This document shows positions 37,490-49,580 of a stretch of DNA of 64,000 nucleotides, piece after piece. Below the pieces are notes generated by a model that did not search any database, was not told where the DNA came from, and saw only the letters and a list, made by a program, of their open reading frames with translations. The translations under genes were made by a program, and so were the position numbers. Within the stretch, counting starts at the first letter, position 1. Every line of letters starts with the position of its first letter. The DNA lies in NCBI RefSeq assembly GCF_008831285.2, contig NC_045151.1, positions 4,895,544 through 4,959,543 on the forward strand. The letters run 5' to 3'. The DNA comes from Nymphaea colorata (lineage: Eukaryota > Streptophyta > Magnoliopsida > Nymphaeales > Nymphaeaceae).

Positions 37490-37565
37490 TTGCAATTGGA
37501 TTTGGATTTCAAATGACATTTGCAATTGGATTTGGATTTCAAATGACATTTGCAATTGGATTTGG
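37490..37565. repeat. 30-bp tandem repeat inside the 5' LTR
   Basis: The unit TTGCAATTGGATTTGG plus ATTTCAAATGACA occurs twice in full and once in part. The other LTR has one full unit and a partial copy, so this is a post-insertion slippage change. Confidence 0.85.
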
Positions 37566-37730
37566 TCTCAGAATCCTGCATTCGGATTCGTGTCTCGGGT
37601 TAAATTCACAATTTGAATCTAATTGTTCTTTAGATTCGAAATTGGCTTTGAAATTGTAAATTTTCACAATTCTTTTGTGAAATTTTCAGATTGCTTCAAT
37701 TTTGATGTGAAAAAATTTGGGGTGTTAACA

Positions 37731-37735
37731 GTGTG
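37731..37735. repeat. Target-site duplication (right) of the gypsy element, GTGTG
   Basis: Exact match to 21015-21019. Confidence 0.95.
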
Positions 37736-40700
37736 TCATAAAACAAATACTACAATTGCATTATTATAGTATGATTTGTCAGACTGCTTGTCCCTTCTGA
37801 TTAAACACCTTTTTATCATAAAACCAATCCATATTGTGTCGTTGTCACATTTAATTTTTCTAAGTGGTTATCACATCCTTGTAAAAATGATTTTACTTTA
37901 GTGTATCATAAAACGAATCTTGCAGTTGCGTACTTGTAATATATTTTGTTCGACTACATATCGCCTCTTAGTAAATACCTTTTTATTGTAAAACTAGCTC
38001 ATACGGTGTCATTGTTTCATTTAATTTTTTCAAGTTCTTATCATGTCTTTGTAAACACTATTTTATTTTAGTGTATCATAATCTATTTTATTTGATTGCT
38101 TATCACCTCTTAGGAAATGCCTTAAATATGAATGTATGAGAAAATGAATTCTACTATTGTGTTATCGTAATCTATTTTGACTAATTGCTTATCGCCTCTT
38201 TGTAAAGGCCTTTTTATCGTAAAATCAATCCATACATTGTCATTGTCGCATTTAATTTTTACGAGTGCTTATCGGGTCCTTGGAAACATGATTTGATTGT
38301 ATCATAAAATGAATTCTACTATTGTATTATCATAATATATTTTTTTATTGCTTATCACCTCTTAGTAAATGCCTTTTTATCATAAAACAATTCATATAAC
38401 GTCGTTGTCGCATATAATTTTTTGCGATTGCTTATCACATCCTTGGGAACATGATTTTATTTGATTGTATCGTAAGACGAATCCTACCTTCTTGTTAACA
38501 CAATCTGTTTTATCTAATTGCTTATCATCTCTTATTAAACACCTATTTATCATAAAACTAGTCCATACAGAGTCATTGCATTTAATATTTCTAAGTTCTT
38601 ATTGCATCCTTGTGAACAAGATTTTGCTTGAGTGTATTGTAAAATGAATAATGAGGTTGCATTATTGGACATTTTTTTGTGTTGATCGTGCCCTTGCTAA
38701 CATTGCTTATCACATCTTATTTTATCAGAAAACTAGTCAATATAGTGTTATTGGCGCATTTATTTTTTTCGACTACTTATCACATCCTTGTAAACACGAT
38801 TTTATTTTAGTATATCATCAATCTAATCCTGCAGTTGCATTATTGCAATCTGTTTTGTTTGACCGCTTAACAACTTTTAGTAAACAGCTTTTTATCATCA
38901 AACCTATCCATATAGTATCGTTTTCACATCTAATTGTTTTGACCGCTTAACACCTCTTAGTAAACACCTTTTTTCTGAGTGTATCACAACACAAATCATG
39001 CAGTAGCATTCTCACCATATGTTTTGTCTGTCTTTTTATGGCCTCTTAGTAAACACCTTTATCCTATAAAACCAATCCATATAGTGTTGTTCTCACATTT
39101 AATTTTTTCGAGTGCTTATCAAGTCCTTGTAAACATGATTTTTTTAGTGTATAGTAAAATGAATCATGCATTTATGTTAATGCACAATATTTTGTTCTTA
39201 ACACGCCCTTGTAAACACAATTTTATTTGAACGTATCGCAAAACAAATCCTCCATTTGTGTTATTGCAATCTGTTTTGTTTGTCTACTTATTGCCTCTTA
39301 TTAAACACCTTTTTATTGTAAAACCATTCCATATAGTGTCGTTGTCGCATTTAGTTTTTTCAAGTGCTTATCATGTCATTGGAATCATAATTTAATTTGA
39401 GTGTATTGTAAAATGAATTCTACAGTTGCGTTATTGCATAATTTTTTGTGCTTCTCACATGCTTGTAACCATTATTTTATCTAAGTGCATCACAAAACAA
39501 ATGCTACAATTTATTGCCTCCTAGTAATAAACTTCTTTCATTGTAAAATCAATCCATACAGAGTCATTGTCACATTTAATTTTTTTGAGTGCTTATTGCG
39601 TCCTAGTAAACAAGATTTTATTTGATTGTATCCTACAATGAATTTGGCAGTTGCGTTATCGCTATATGTTTTGTCTTAGTGCTTATCGCCTCTTAGTAAA
39701 CCCCTTTTGATCATAAAACCAATCCATACAATGTCGTTGTTGCATTTAATTTTTCTGACTGCTTATTGCGTCATTGTAAACATGATTTTACTTTAGTGTA
39801 TTGTAAAGTGAATCCTTTAGTTGTGTTATCGTACGATTCAGTTTGAGTGTAACACAATCTGTTTAATCTAGTAGCTTATTTCCTCTTATAAAACACCTTT
39901 TTATTATATGACCTATCCATACAGTGTTGTTATCGCATTTAATTTGTTCGAGTGCCACTGCATCCTTGTAAACACGACTTTACTTGGGTGTATTGTAAAA
40001 CTAATCTAGTAGTACCATTATCGCATGATTTTTTGACTTTATCACGTTCTTGTAAACTGGATTTTATTAAAGTGTATCCTAAAACGAATCCTGCTATTTG
40101 GTTATCGTAATTTATTTTGAATGACTGCTTACCACATCTTAGTAAATGCATTTTTATCATATAATGAATCCACACAGTGTCATTGCCACATTTAATTTTT
40201 CTAAGTGCTTATCATGTCCAAGTAAACACAATTTTGCTTGAGTGCATTGCAAAACAAATTCTATATTTGCATTATCGCACGATTTTTGTGTTTATCGTGA
40301 CCTTGCACACACGATTTTATGTGAGCTTGTCGTAAAACGAATCCTATGGCGTTATCACAATCTATATTGTACGACTGTTTATTGCCTCTTAGTAAATGTC
40401 ATTTTATCATAAAACCAATCCATGTCGTAAACGCAATCCATATAGTAACCTGCAGTTGCGTTATCACAATCTGTTTTGTTCGACTACTTGTTGCTTATTA
40501 GTAAACAACTTTTTATCATAAAAGCAATCCACACCGTGTCGTTGTTGCATTTTTTTTTTTTTTTGAGTGCTGATTGTGCCCTTTTTAACACAATTTGGTT
40601 GGTGTGTATCGTAAAACGAATCCTATAGTTATGTCATCGCAACCAATTTTGTCTGACTACTTGTCACCTTAGTTTGGTCTTTTTATCTTAAAACCAGCCA

Positions 40701-41229
40701 ATATTGTGTTGTCGCATTTAATTATTTCGAGTGTTCATCGCATCTTTGCAAACATAATTTTGCTTGATTTTATCATAAAATGAATCATGAAGTTGCATTG
40801 TCACATCATTTTTAGTGCTTATTGCATCCTTGTAAATGCGATTTCATTTGAGTGTATCGTAAAATGCATCTTGTAGTTGCATTATCGCTCAATTTTTTTC
40901 TTGACTTCTTAACCCCTCTTAACAAACCCTGTTTTATCGTAAAACAGTCCATAGAGTGTCATAGTCACATTTACTTTTTCTGAGTGCTTATTGTGTCCTT
41001 GTACACATGATTTTACTTAAGTGTATTGTAAAATGATTCCAACAGTCGAATTATCATGTCATTGTAACTATGGATTTTTTTGGGTTTATCGCGCCAATGT
41101 AAGCATGATTTCATTTTAATATATCGTAAAACAAATCCTATTGTTGCATTATCGCAATCTCTTTTGTTTGACTGCTTATCGCTTCATAGTGAATGCCTTT
41201 TTGTTGTGAAACTAGTCCATAGAGAGATC
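37736..41229 (+). repeat. Satellite array, forward block (monomer about 167 bp)
   Basis: About 20 diverged monomers in head-to-tail order. The landmark 'AAAACCAATCCATA' recurs at spacings mostly of 163-170 bp, for example near 37822, 37990, 38221, 38384, 38554, 38720, 38900 and 39068. Each monomer has half A (GAGTGTATCGTAAAACGAAT, then CTGCAGTTGCGTTATCGCAA) and half B (GCTTATCGCCTCTTAGTAAA, then TATCGTAAAACCAATCCATA, then GTGTCGTTGTCGCATTTAAT). The two halves share the GCTTATCGC...GTAAAC...TCGTAAAAC framework. Some monomers have an extra A half (longer spacing, for example 39068 to 39320). Confidence 0.92.
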
Positions 41230-44200
41230 TTATGTTATCACATAAAACTATGAATTTGCTTTGTGATACACTCAAGTAAAATTGTCTTTACAAGGACACA
41301 ATAAGCATTAAAAAAAATTAATGCAACAATGACACTATATGAACTGGTTTTATAATAAAAAGGCATTTACTATGTGGTAATAAGTAGTCGGATAAAACAG
41401 ATTGCAATAATGAAAGTGCAAGATTTGTTTTACAATACACTCAAATAAAATTAAATGCAACAATAACACTGTATGGATTGGTTTTATGATAAAAAGGCAT
41501 TTACTAAGACAGAATAAGCAATCAGACAAAACAGATTGAGATAGCGCAACTACTGGATTCATTTTACCATACTCTAAAATAAAACCATGTTTACAGGGAC
41601 ATGATAAGCACTCAAAAAAATTAGATGCGACAATGACAATGTATTGACTGGTTTGACGATAAGAAGACATTCACTAAGAGGTGATAAGTTGTCGTATAGA
41701 ACAAATTGCGTTAATGCAATGACAAGATTTGTTTAGACTATGAGGACTGGCTTTACGATGGAAAGGTGCTTACTAAGCGACATAAGTAGTCAAACAAAAA
41801 ATTGTACGATAACGCAAGTACAAGATTTGTTTTAACTTTTACTTTATACTCAAATAAAGTTGTGTTTACAAGGATGTGATAAGCACAAAAAATCATGTTT
41901 ACTATGACAAAATAAACACTTAGAAAAATTAAATGTGATATCGACACTAAATGGACTGGCTTTACGATATAAAGGCATTTACTAAGAGGTGATAAGTGGT
42001 CGGACAAAAAATCATGCGATAATGCAACTACAGGATTTATTTTACGACACACTCAAATAAAATCATGTATATAAGGATGCGATAAAAACAAAAAATCATG
42101 TGACAATGCAATTACATTATTCGTTTTATGATACACTAGTAAAATTCTATTTACAATGACGTGATAAGCGCTCAAAAAAATTAAATGCGATGACACTATG
42201 GATAATGGTTTTATGATAAAAAGGTGTTTACTAAAAGACAATAAACAGACGGGCAAAAGAGATTCTAATAATGAAACTATAGGATTTGTTTTACGATATA
42301 CTCAAATAAAATATTGTTTTCAAGGATGCGAGAAGCAGTAGGAATAATTAAATATGACAACGACACTATATAGACAAGTTTTATGATAAATAGGCGTTTC
42401 CTGTGTCATAGGCAGTCAGACAAAAAAAATTATGATAATGCAACTGCAGGATTCATTTTACAATACATCAAATAAAATCATGTTTACAAGGGCGCGATAA
42501 GTACAAAAAAACTTAAATGCGACAACAACACTATATAGACTGGTTTTACTTTAAAAAGGTGTTTACTAAAGGGTGGTTAGTGGTTGGACAAAAAAATGTG
42601 CAATAACGCAATAGCAGGATTCACTTTAGGATACATTTAAATAAAATATTGTTTACAAGGACACTGAGATGGCTTAGTAGATGGTTGAATCTGCATAATA
42701 TATATACTAAATTCACTGAAGCTCAGTTCACTAAGTCAACTGCCTATACCTCCTTGAGGGTATGGATCTTGAACCTTCTCTAAATGGCCTTCAATCTGCC
42801 TTGACTTGTTCCAATAATGCTCGTCGCAACCTTACCTTTTTGGTATGATTAGTCCTGACTTTGATAAGCACACAAAAAAAGTTAAATGCGACAATGACAA
42901 AGTATAGACTGGTTTTACGACAAAAAGCATTTACTAAGAGGTGTTAACCAGTCAGGCAAAAAATCATGCGATAACGCGGCCATGGGATTCATTTTACGAT
43001 ACACTCAAATGAAATTGTGTTTGCAAGGATACGATAAGCCCTAAAAACCATGCGATAATGCAACTTCATGATTTGTTTTATGATACACTCAAGTGAAATC
43101 GTGTTTACAAAGATGAGAAACACTCAGAAGAATTAAATGCGACAACATCACTGTATTGACTGGTTTTGCAACAAAAAGGCCTCGACTAAGAGGTGATAAG
43201 CAGTTAGACAATATAAATTGTTATAACACAGTTACAAGAATTGTTTTACGATACACACCAATAAAATCATGTTTCCAAGGATGCAACAAGCACTTAGAAA
43301 AGTTAAATTCGACAACGACACTATACAGACTGCTTTTATGATAAAAAGATTTTTGTTAAAAAGTGATAAGCAATCAAACAAGACAGATTGTGATAACTCA
43401 ACACATGATTTGTCTTACAATACACTCAAGTAAAATAGTGTTTACAAAGAAGCTTAAACACTCAAAAAAATTAAATGCGACAACGAGATTGTATGAACTG
43501 GTTTTATGATGAAAATGTGTTTATTAAGAGGCAATATGCAGTCAGCCAAAAAAAACTGCAATAACACAACTGCATGATTTGTTTCACGATACGTTCAAAT
43601 AAAATTGGATTTACAAGTAGGCGACAAGCAAAAAAAATTGTATGATAATGCAACTACAAAATTCTTTTTACAATTCACTCAAGTAGAATTGTGTTTTCAA
43701 GGATGCGATAAACACTTGAAAAAATAAGTGCAAGAATGACACTATATAGACTAGTTTTATGATAAAACAGTGTTTACCTTGACGCAATAAGCAGTCAAAT
43801 GAAACAAATTGTGACAACACAACTTTAGGATTCCTTTTGCGACACACTAAAATGAAATTGTGTTTACAAAGACGTGATAAACACAAAAGCTTGTGCGATA
43901 ACGCAGCCACAAGATTCATTTTATGTCAAACTCATGCAAAATTATGTTCACAAGGACACGATAAGCACTCAAAAATTAAATGGACAACTCCACTATGTGA
44001 ACTCGTTTTACTGAAAAGAAGCATTTAATAAGAAGTCTGACAAAATAGATTCCAATAACGCAATTGCAAGATTCGTTTTACAATACACTCAAACAAAGTT
44101 GTGTTTACGTGGATGCAATAAAGACTCGAAAAAATTAAATACGACAATGACACTCTATTGACTGGTTTGGAGTTTACTAAATAGCAATAAGCAGTTGGAC

Positions 44201-47200
44201 AAAATAGATTGCAAAAAATCAACAGTAAGATTCATTTTATGATGCACTCAATTAAAATCGTGTTTACAAAGACGCGATGAACACAATCATGTGATAAGAC
44301 AACTACTAGATTTGTTTTACAACACATTCAAGTAAAATCGTATTTGTAAGGACACTACATGAACTGGTTTTACGATAAAGTAGCATTTAATAACATGCAA
44401 TAAGCAGTTCAACAAAACATATTGCAATTATGCAACTGCAAGATTTGTTTTACAACACACTCAAATAAAATCATATTTACAAGTATGCGATAAGCACATA
44501 TCATGTGATAAGACAACTACATGATTTGTTTTACGATACACTCAAATGAAATCCTGTTTTTAAGGACGTGATAACCACTAACAAAAAGCGACAATGACAT
44601 TGTATGTATCGGTCTTACAATGAAAAGCTATTTAATTAGAGGCGATAAGTAGTCAAAAAAATAGATTATGAGAACACAACTTCAACATTCATTTTACGAT
44701 ACATTTAAATAAAATAAGGTTTACAAAGACACAATATGCACAAAAAGTCAAGCAAAAACGCAACTACAAGATCTATTTTATGATAAACTCATGTAAAATT
44801 GCATTTACAAGAATGCGATAAGCATATTGTGATAATGCAACTACAAGATTCATAATCGATACACTCAAATGAAATCGTGTTTATAAATACGCGATGAGAA
44901 CAAGGAAAAATTAAATGTGACAATAACACTCTATGAACTTGTTTTACGATAAAAAGGTGTTTGTTAAGAAGTGATAAGCAGTCGAACAAAACATATTGCA
45001 ATTATGCAATTGCAATATTTGTTTTACGATACATTCAAATAAAATCATGTTTACAAAGACGGGAAGCAGATAAAAATTGTGTCACAACATGACTACAGGA
45101 TTTGTTTTACGACATGCTCAAGTAAAATTGTGTCCACAAGGAGGCGATAATGCAGCTGCATGATTTGTTTTACGATACACTTAAGTAAGATCTTTTTTAT
45201 AAGGATGCAATAAGCACTCAAAAAAAATAAATGTGACGATGGCAGTGTATTGTACTCGTTTTACGACAACAAGGCATTTACTAAGAAGTGATCAGAAGTT
45301 GGACAAAACAAATTGCGATAATGCAACTGCATGATTCATGTTACAATACAATAAAATAAAATTGCGTCTACAAGGATGTGATAAGTAGAAAAAAATCATG
45401 CGATAACACAACTACATATTTCACTCTATATTACACTAAAGTAAAACTATGTTTATAATGACATATTCAATCTCAAAAAATTAAACTTGACAAGGGCACT
45501 ATATCTACTTATTTTACGATGAAAAGGTGTTTACTAAGAACTGATAAGCAGTCGAACAAAATAGATTGCAATTATACAACTGTAGGATTCGTTTTATGAT
45601 ACACTCAAACAAAATCATGTTTACATAGACATGATAAGCAATGAGAAAAATTAAATGCAACAATGACACTGTGTTGACTGGTTTTAGGATAAAAAGACAT
45701 TTACTAAGAAGCAATATGCAGTCAGACAAAACAGATTGCAAGAAATCAACTATATGATTTGTTTTTGGATACACTCTATTAAATCGTGTTTGCAACGATG
45801 CAATGGAAACAAAAAATTATGCGACAATGCAACTAATGGATTTGTTTTATGGTACACTCAAGTAAAATAGTGTATACAATGACTTTAAGCACTAAAAAAA
45901 TTAAATGTGACAACGAGACTGTATGAATTGGTTTTACGATTAAAGGACATTCCCTAAGAGGTGATATGCAGTTGCACAAAACAAATGCAATGATGCAACT
46001 ACATGATTTATTTTACAATAAACTCGAATAAAATTGTGTTTACAAGTATGCGATAACACAACTGCAGGATTCATTTTGTGATACACTTGAGTAGAATCAT
46101 TTTTTCAAGGACATGATAAACACTCATCAAAATTAAATGAAAAAATAACACTATATGGACTCGTTTTAAAAAACTGTGTTTACCTAGAGGTGATAAGCTG
46201 TCGAACAAAACAAATTGTGATGACACAACTTTAGGATTCATTCTATAATATAATGAGATAAAATCAGGTTTACAAAGATGTGATAAGCACAAAAAATTGT
46301 GTGATAACACAACTACAAGATTGATTTTACAATAACTCATGTAAAATCATGTTCATAAGGACACGATAAGCACTCAAGAAAATTAAATGGGACAACACCA
46401 TTGTATGAACTTGTTTTACAAAAGAAGGCATAAACTGAGAGGTCATAAGTAGTCGAACAAAATAGATCACGATAACACAACCACCAGGTTTGTTTTACGA
46501 TACACTCAAATAAAATGCTATTTACATGGATATGATAACCACTAAAAAAATTAAATGCAACAATGGCACTATATGGACTGGTTTTGCGATAAAAATGTGC
46601 TTTCTAAGAGGCGATAGGTAGTTAGACAAAACAAATTGCAATTATGTAACTATTGGATTCGTTTAACGATGCATTAAAAAAATCATGTTTACAAGGATAT
46701 GATAAACATAAAAAATAATTCGATGATGCAAGTGAATGTTTCTTTTATGATACGCCTACGTAAAATCGTGTTTACAAGGACATGATAATCACTCAAAAAA
46801 TTAAATGCAGCAACAACACTTTATGGCCTAGTTTTGTAATAAGCAGTCGAAGAAGACAGATTGCGGTAACGCAACTACAGAATTTGTTTTATGATACAGT
46901 CAAATAAAATTTTGTTTAAAAAGCTATGATAAAAACTCAAAAAAACTAAATGCGACCACGACAATGTATGATTTGGTTTTTTGACAAAAAGGCATTTACA
47001 AAGAAGTGATAAGCTATCGAACAAATCTGATTCCACTAACGCAACCGTAAGGTTCCTTTTACAATATACTCAAATAAAATCATGTTTACGATAGTAAAAA
47101 AAATGAAGTACAATAAGAATGTGTGGAGTAATTGGATGATGAAAATGCATTTACTAAGAGGAGTTAGGCAATCTAACTAAACAAATTGCAATAATGCAAC

Positions 47201-49580
47201 TTGAGGATTTGTTTTAAGATATACTCAAATAAAATCGTGTTTATAAGAACATAATAAGTGCTCAAAAAAATTATATGTGATAAGGACATTATATGGACAG
47301 GTTTTACGATAAAAAGGCATTTACTAAGAGGTAATAAGCAATCAAACAAACCATATTACGATAACGTGACTACAAGATTCGTTTTATGAATCATTCAAGT
47401 AAAACCATGTTTACAAGGACGTGATAAGCACTCGAAAGGATTAAATGCAGCAACGACACTGTATGAACTGCTTTTACGGTAAGAGGGTGTTCATTAAGAG
47501 GCGATAACCAGTCGCACAACACAAATTACAATAACGCAATTACATGATTCAATTTACAAAACACTCAATTGAAATATTGTTTACAAGAATGCGACAAGCA
47601 CTTGAAAAAATTAAATATGACAATGACATTGTATTGACTACTTTTGCGTTAAAAAGGCTTTTACAAAATGGCAATAAGAAGTCAGAAAAAAGAGATTGCG
47701 ATAATGCAACTACAAGATTCATTTTAGCATATTTAAATAAAATCACGATTACAAAGACACAATAAATATAAAAATCATGTCTACAAGGACGCGATAATAC
47801 ACTTGTAAGATCCATTTTATGATACACTCAAGTAAAATCATGGTTACAAGAATGTGATAAGCACTTAGAAAAATTAAATGCAACTATGATAAAAAGGCGT
47901 TTAATAAGGAGTGATATGTAGTTAGACAAAAAATAATGCGTTAACACAACCACAAGATTTGTTTTACGATACACTCAAATAAAATCATATTTACAAGGAT
48001 CAGATTAGTAAAAAAAATCATGCAACAATGAAACTGCATGATTTTTTTATGATACTCAAGTAAAATCATGATTACGACACAGTGTGCACTTGAAAAAATT
48101 AAATGCGACAATGTCACTATGTGGATTGGTTTTACGATAAAAAGACATTTATTAAGAGGTGATAAGTAGTAAAATGAAATCCATTATGATAACACAACTG
48201 CAAGGTTCACTTCACGATACACTAAAATAAGACCATGTTTACATGAACGTGATGAGCACTCAAAAATAAATGCAGTAACAACACTGCATGAACTGGTTTT
48301 ACGATACACTCAAGTGAAATCATGATTACAAGGACATAATAAGCACTCGAAAAAATTAATTGAAATGACACTATAAGGACTAACTTTACGTTAAAAAGGA
48401 ATTTACTAAAAGGTAATAAGCAGTGACACAAAACAGATTGTGATAACACAACTACATAATTTGGTTTACGATACACTTAAAATAAAGTTAGGTTACGCAA
48501 GGACATGATAAACACAAAAAATCATGAGATAATGCAGCTATAGGATTTGTTTTATAAAACACTCAAGTAAAATCGTGTTTACATATATGTGATAAGCACT
48601 CAAAACAATTAAATGTGATAGTGCCACTGCTACTTTTATGATAAAAAGGTGTTTACTAAGAGGTGATAAGTAGTCAAACAAAATGGATTGTGATAACGTA
48701 ACTGCAAGGTTCAATTTTTTATTACACAACTATAGGATTTGCTAAACCCAAAAAATCATGCAATTACACAGGAACAAGATTAGACAACTACAAGGACGTG
48801 ATAAACACAAAAATCATGCGATTACACTAGTACAGGATTTGTTTTACGATATACTTAAGCAAAATCGTGTTTAAAAGGATGCAATAAGAACTCAAAAAAT
48901 GAATGTGATGACACTCTATGGACCGGTTTTATGATAAAAAGGCATTTACTAAGAAGTGATAAGCAGCCAGATAAAATAGACTGTGATAATGCAACTGTAG
49001 GAATTGTTTTAAGATACACACAAATAAAATATTGTTTACAAGGAGGTGATAATCACTCAAAAATATTGAATTACTATGACATTGTAATGGATTGGTTTTA
49101 CGATAAGGAGGCATTTACTAAGAGGTGATAAGCAATCAGACTAAAAATCATGCGATTATGAAACTACAGAATTTGTTTTATAATACACTCAAATGAAATC
49201 GTGTTTACAAGGACCCAACAAATACTAAAAACATGTGATAACGCACCTTTAGGATTCATTTTATAATACATTCAAGTAAGATCATGTTTAGAAGGACTCA
49301 AAAATCCCTTAGAAAAATTAAATGCGACAACGACACTATATTGACTGGTTTTACAATAAAAAGGCTTGTACTAAGAAGTGATAAGCAATCAAACAAAACA
49401 GATTGTGGTAATGCAAATGTAGGATTCGTTTTATGGTAGACACAAATAAATTCATGTTTACAAGGACACGATAAACACAAAAAATCATGTGATAAGCAGT
49501 GGGACAAAACAGATTGTGATAATGCAATTGCAGTATTCATTTTATGATACACTCAAACAAAACTACAAAGACACAATAAT
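41230..49580 (-). repeat. Satellite array, inverted block
   Basis: The same satellite read on the opposite strand, about 8.3 kb. The plus strand shows TTTTACGATACACTCAAATA, ACGATAAAAAGGCATTTACT, AAGAGGTGATAAGCAGTC and TTAAATGCGACAACGACACT repeatedly. The orientation change lies at about 41226-41235. Divergence between monomers is high and length variants are common. The array fades out at about 49580 into unrelated DNA. Many open frames on the minus strand across this block are by-products of the repeat. Confidence 0.92.
42665..42861. mobile_element. Foreign insertion of about 200 bp in the satellite, possibly SINE-like
   Basis: Satellite stops after 'GTTTACAAGGACAC' and resumes with 'GATAAGCACAC', leaving about 197 bases without satellite words. 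Near its start is TGGCTTAGTAGATGG (42670-42684), similar to a Pol III A box. At 42764-42775 is GGATCTTGAACC, loosely like a B box. The spacing of about 95 bp is longer than usual for a tRNA-type SINE, and no clear target duplication or tail was found, so the class is uncertain. Confidence 0.4.

Larger units (their letters stand above)
21020..37730 (-). mobile_element. Full-length Tat/Ogre-type Ty3/gypsy retrotransposon (16.7 kb)
   Basis: Both LTRs begin and end TGTTAACA...GAACA on the minus strand. There is a primer-binding site beside the right (5') LTR, a polypurine tract beside the left (3') LTR, and a GTGTG target duplication. Between them, on the minus strand and in the Ty3/gypsy order, are an extra ORF, gag, protease, a G-patch-like segment, reverse transcriptase, RNase H, a second RNase H and integrase. 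The extra ORF upstream of gag, the second RNase H and the very long LTRs are features of the Tat/Ogre group. Multiple frameshifts make it non-autonomous. LTR similarity looks high by eye, with scattered substitutions and small indels, so the insertion is fairly young relative to the surrounding repeats. Confidence 0.95.
33976..37730 (-). repeat. 5' LTR of the gypsy element (3755 bp)
   Basis: Termini as for the 3' LTR. Landmarks from right to left are the TATA box (36314-36321), the GACCGACCGCAAGGTATGTG leader site near 36040, paired TA tracts near 35420, and the outer end TGTTCGC. It contains an extra 30-bp tandem unit (37490-37549) and retains the CTTGGCTTCTCCCTCCTAG segment near 36227 that is deleted from the 3' LTR. 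Confidence 0.95.

Noticed and set aside
38465-39230. Hydrophobic ORFs in the satellite as membrane proteins
   Set aside because: They are translations of the tandem monomer in one frame, recur across the array with different stops and have no promoter or conserved start.
37736-49580. CRISPR-like array
   Set aside because: Repeats are long, diverged and contiguous without unique spacers, in a plant nuclear genome.
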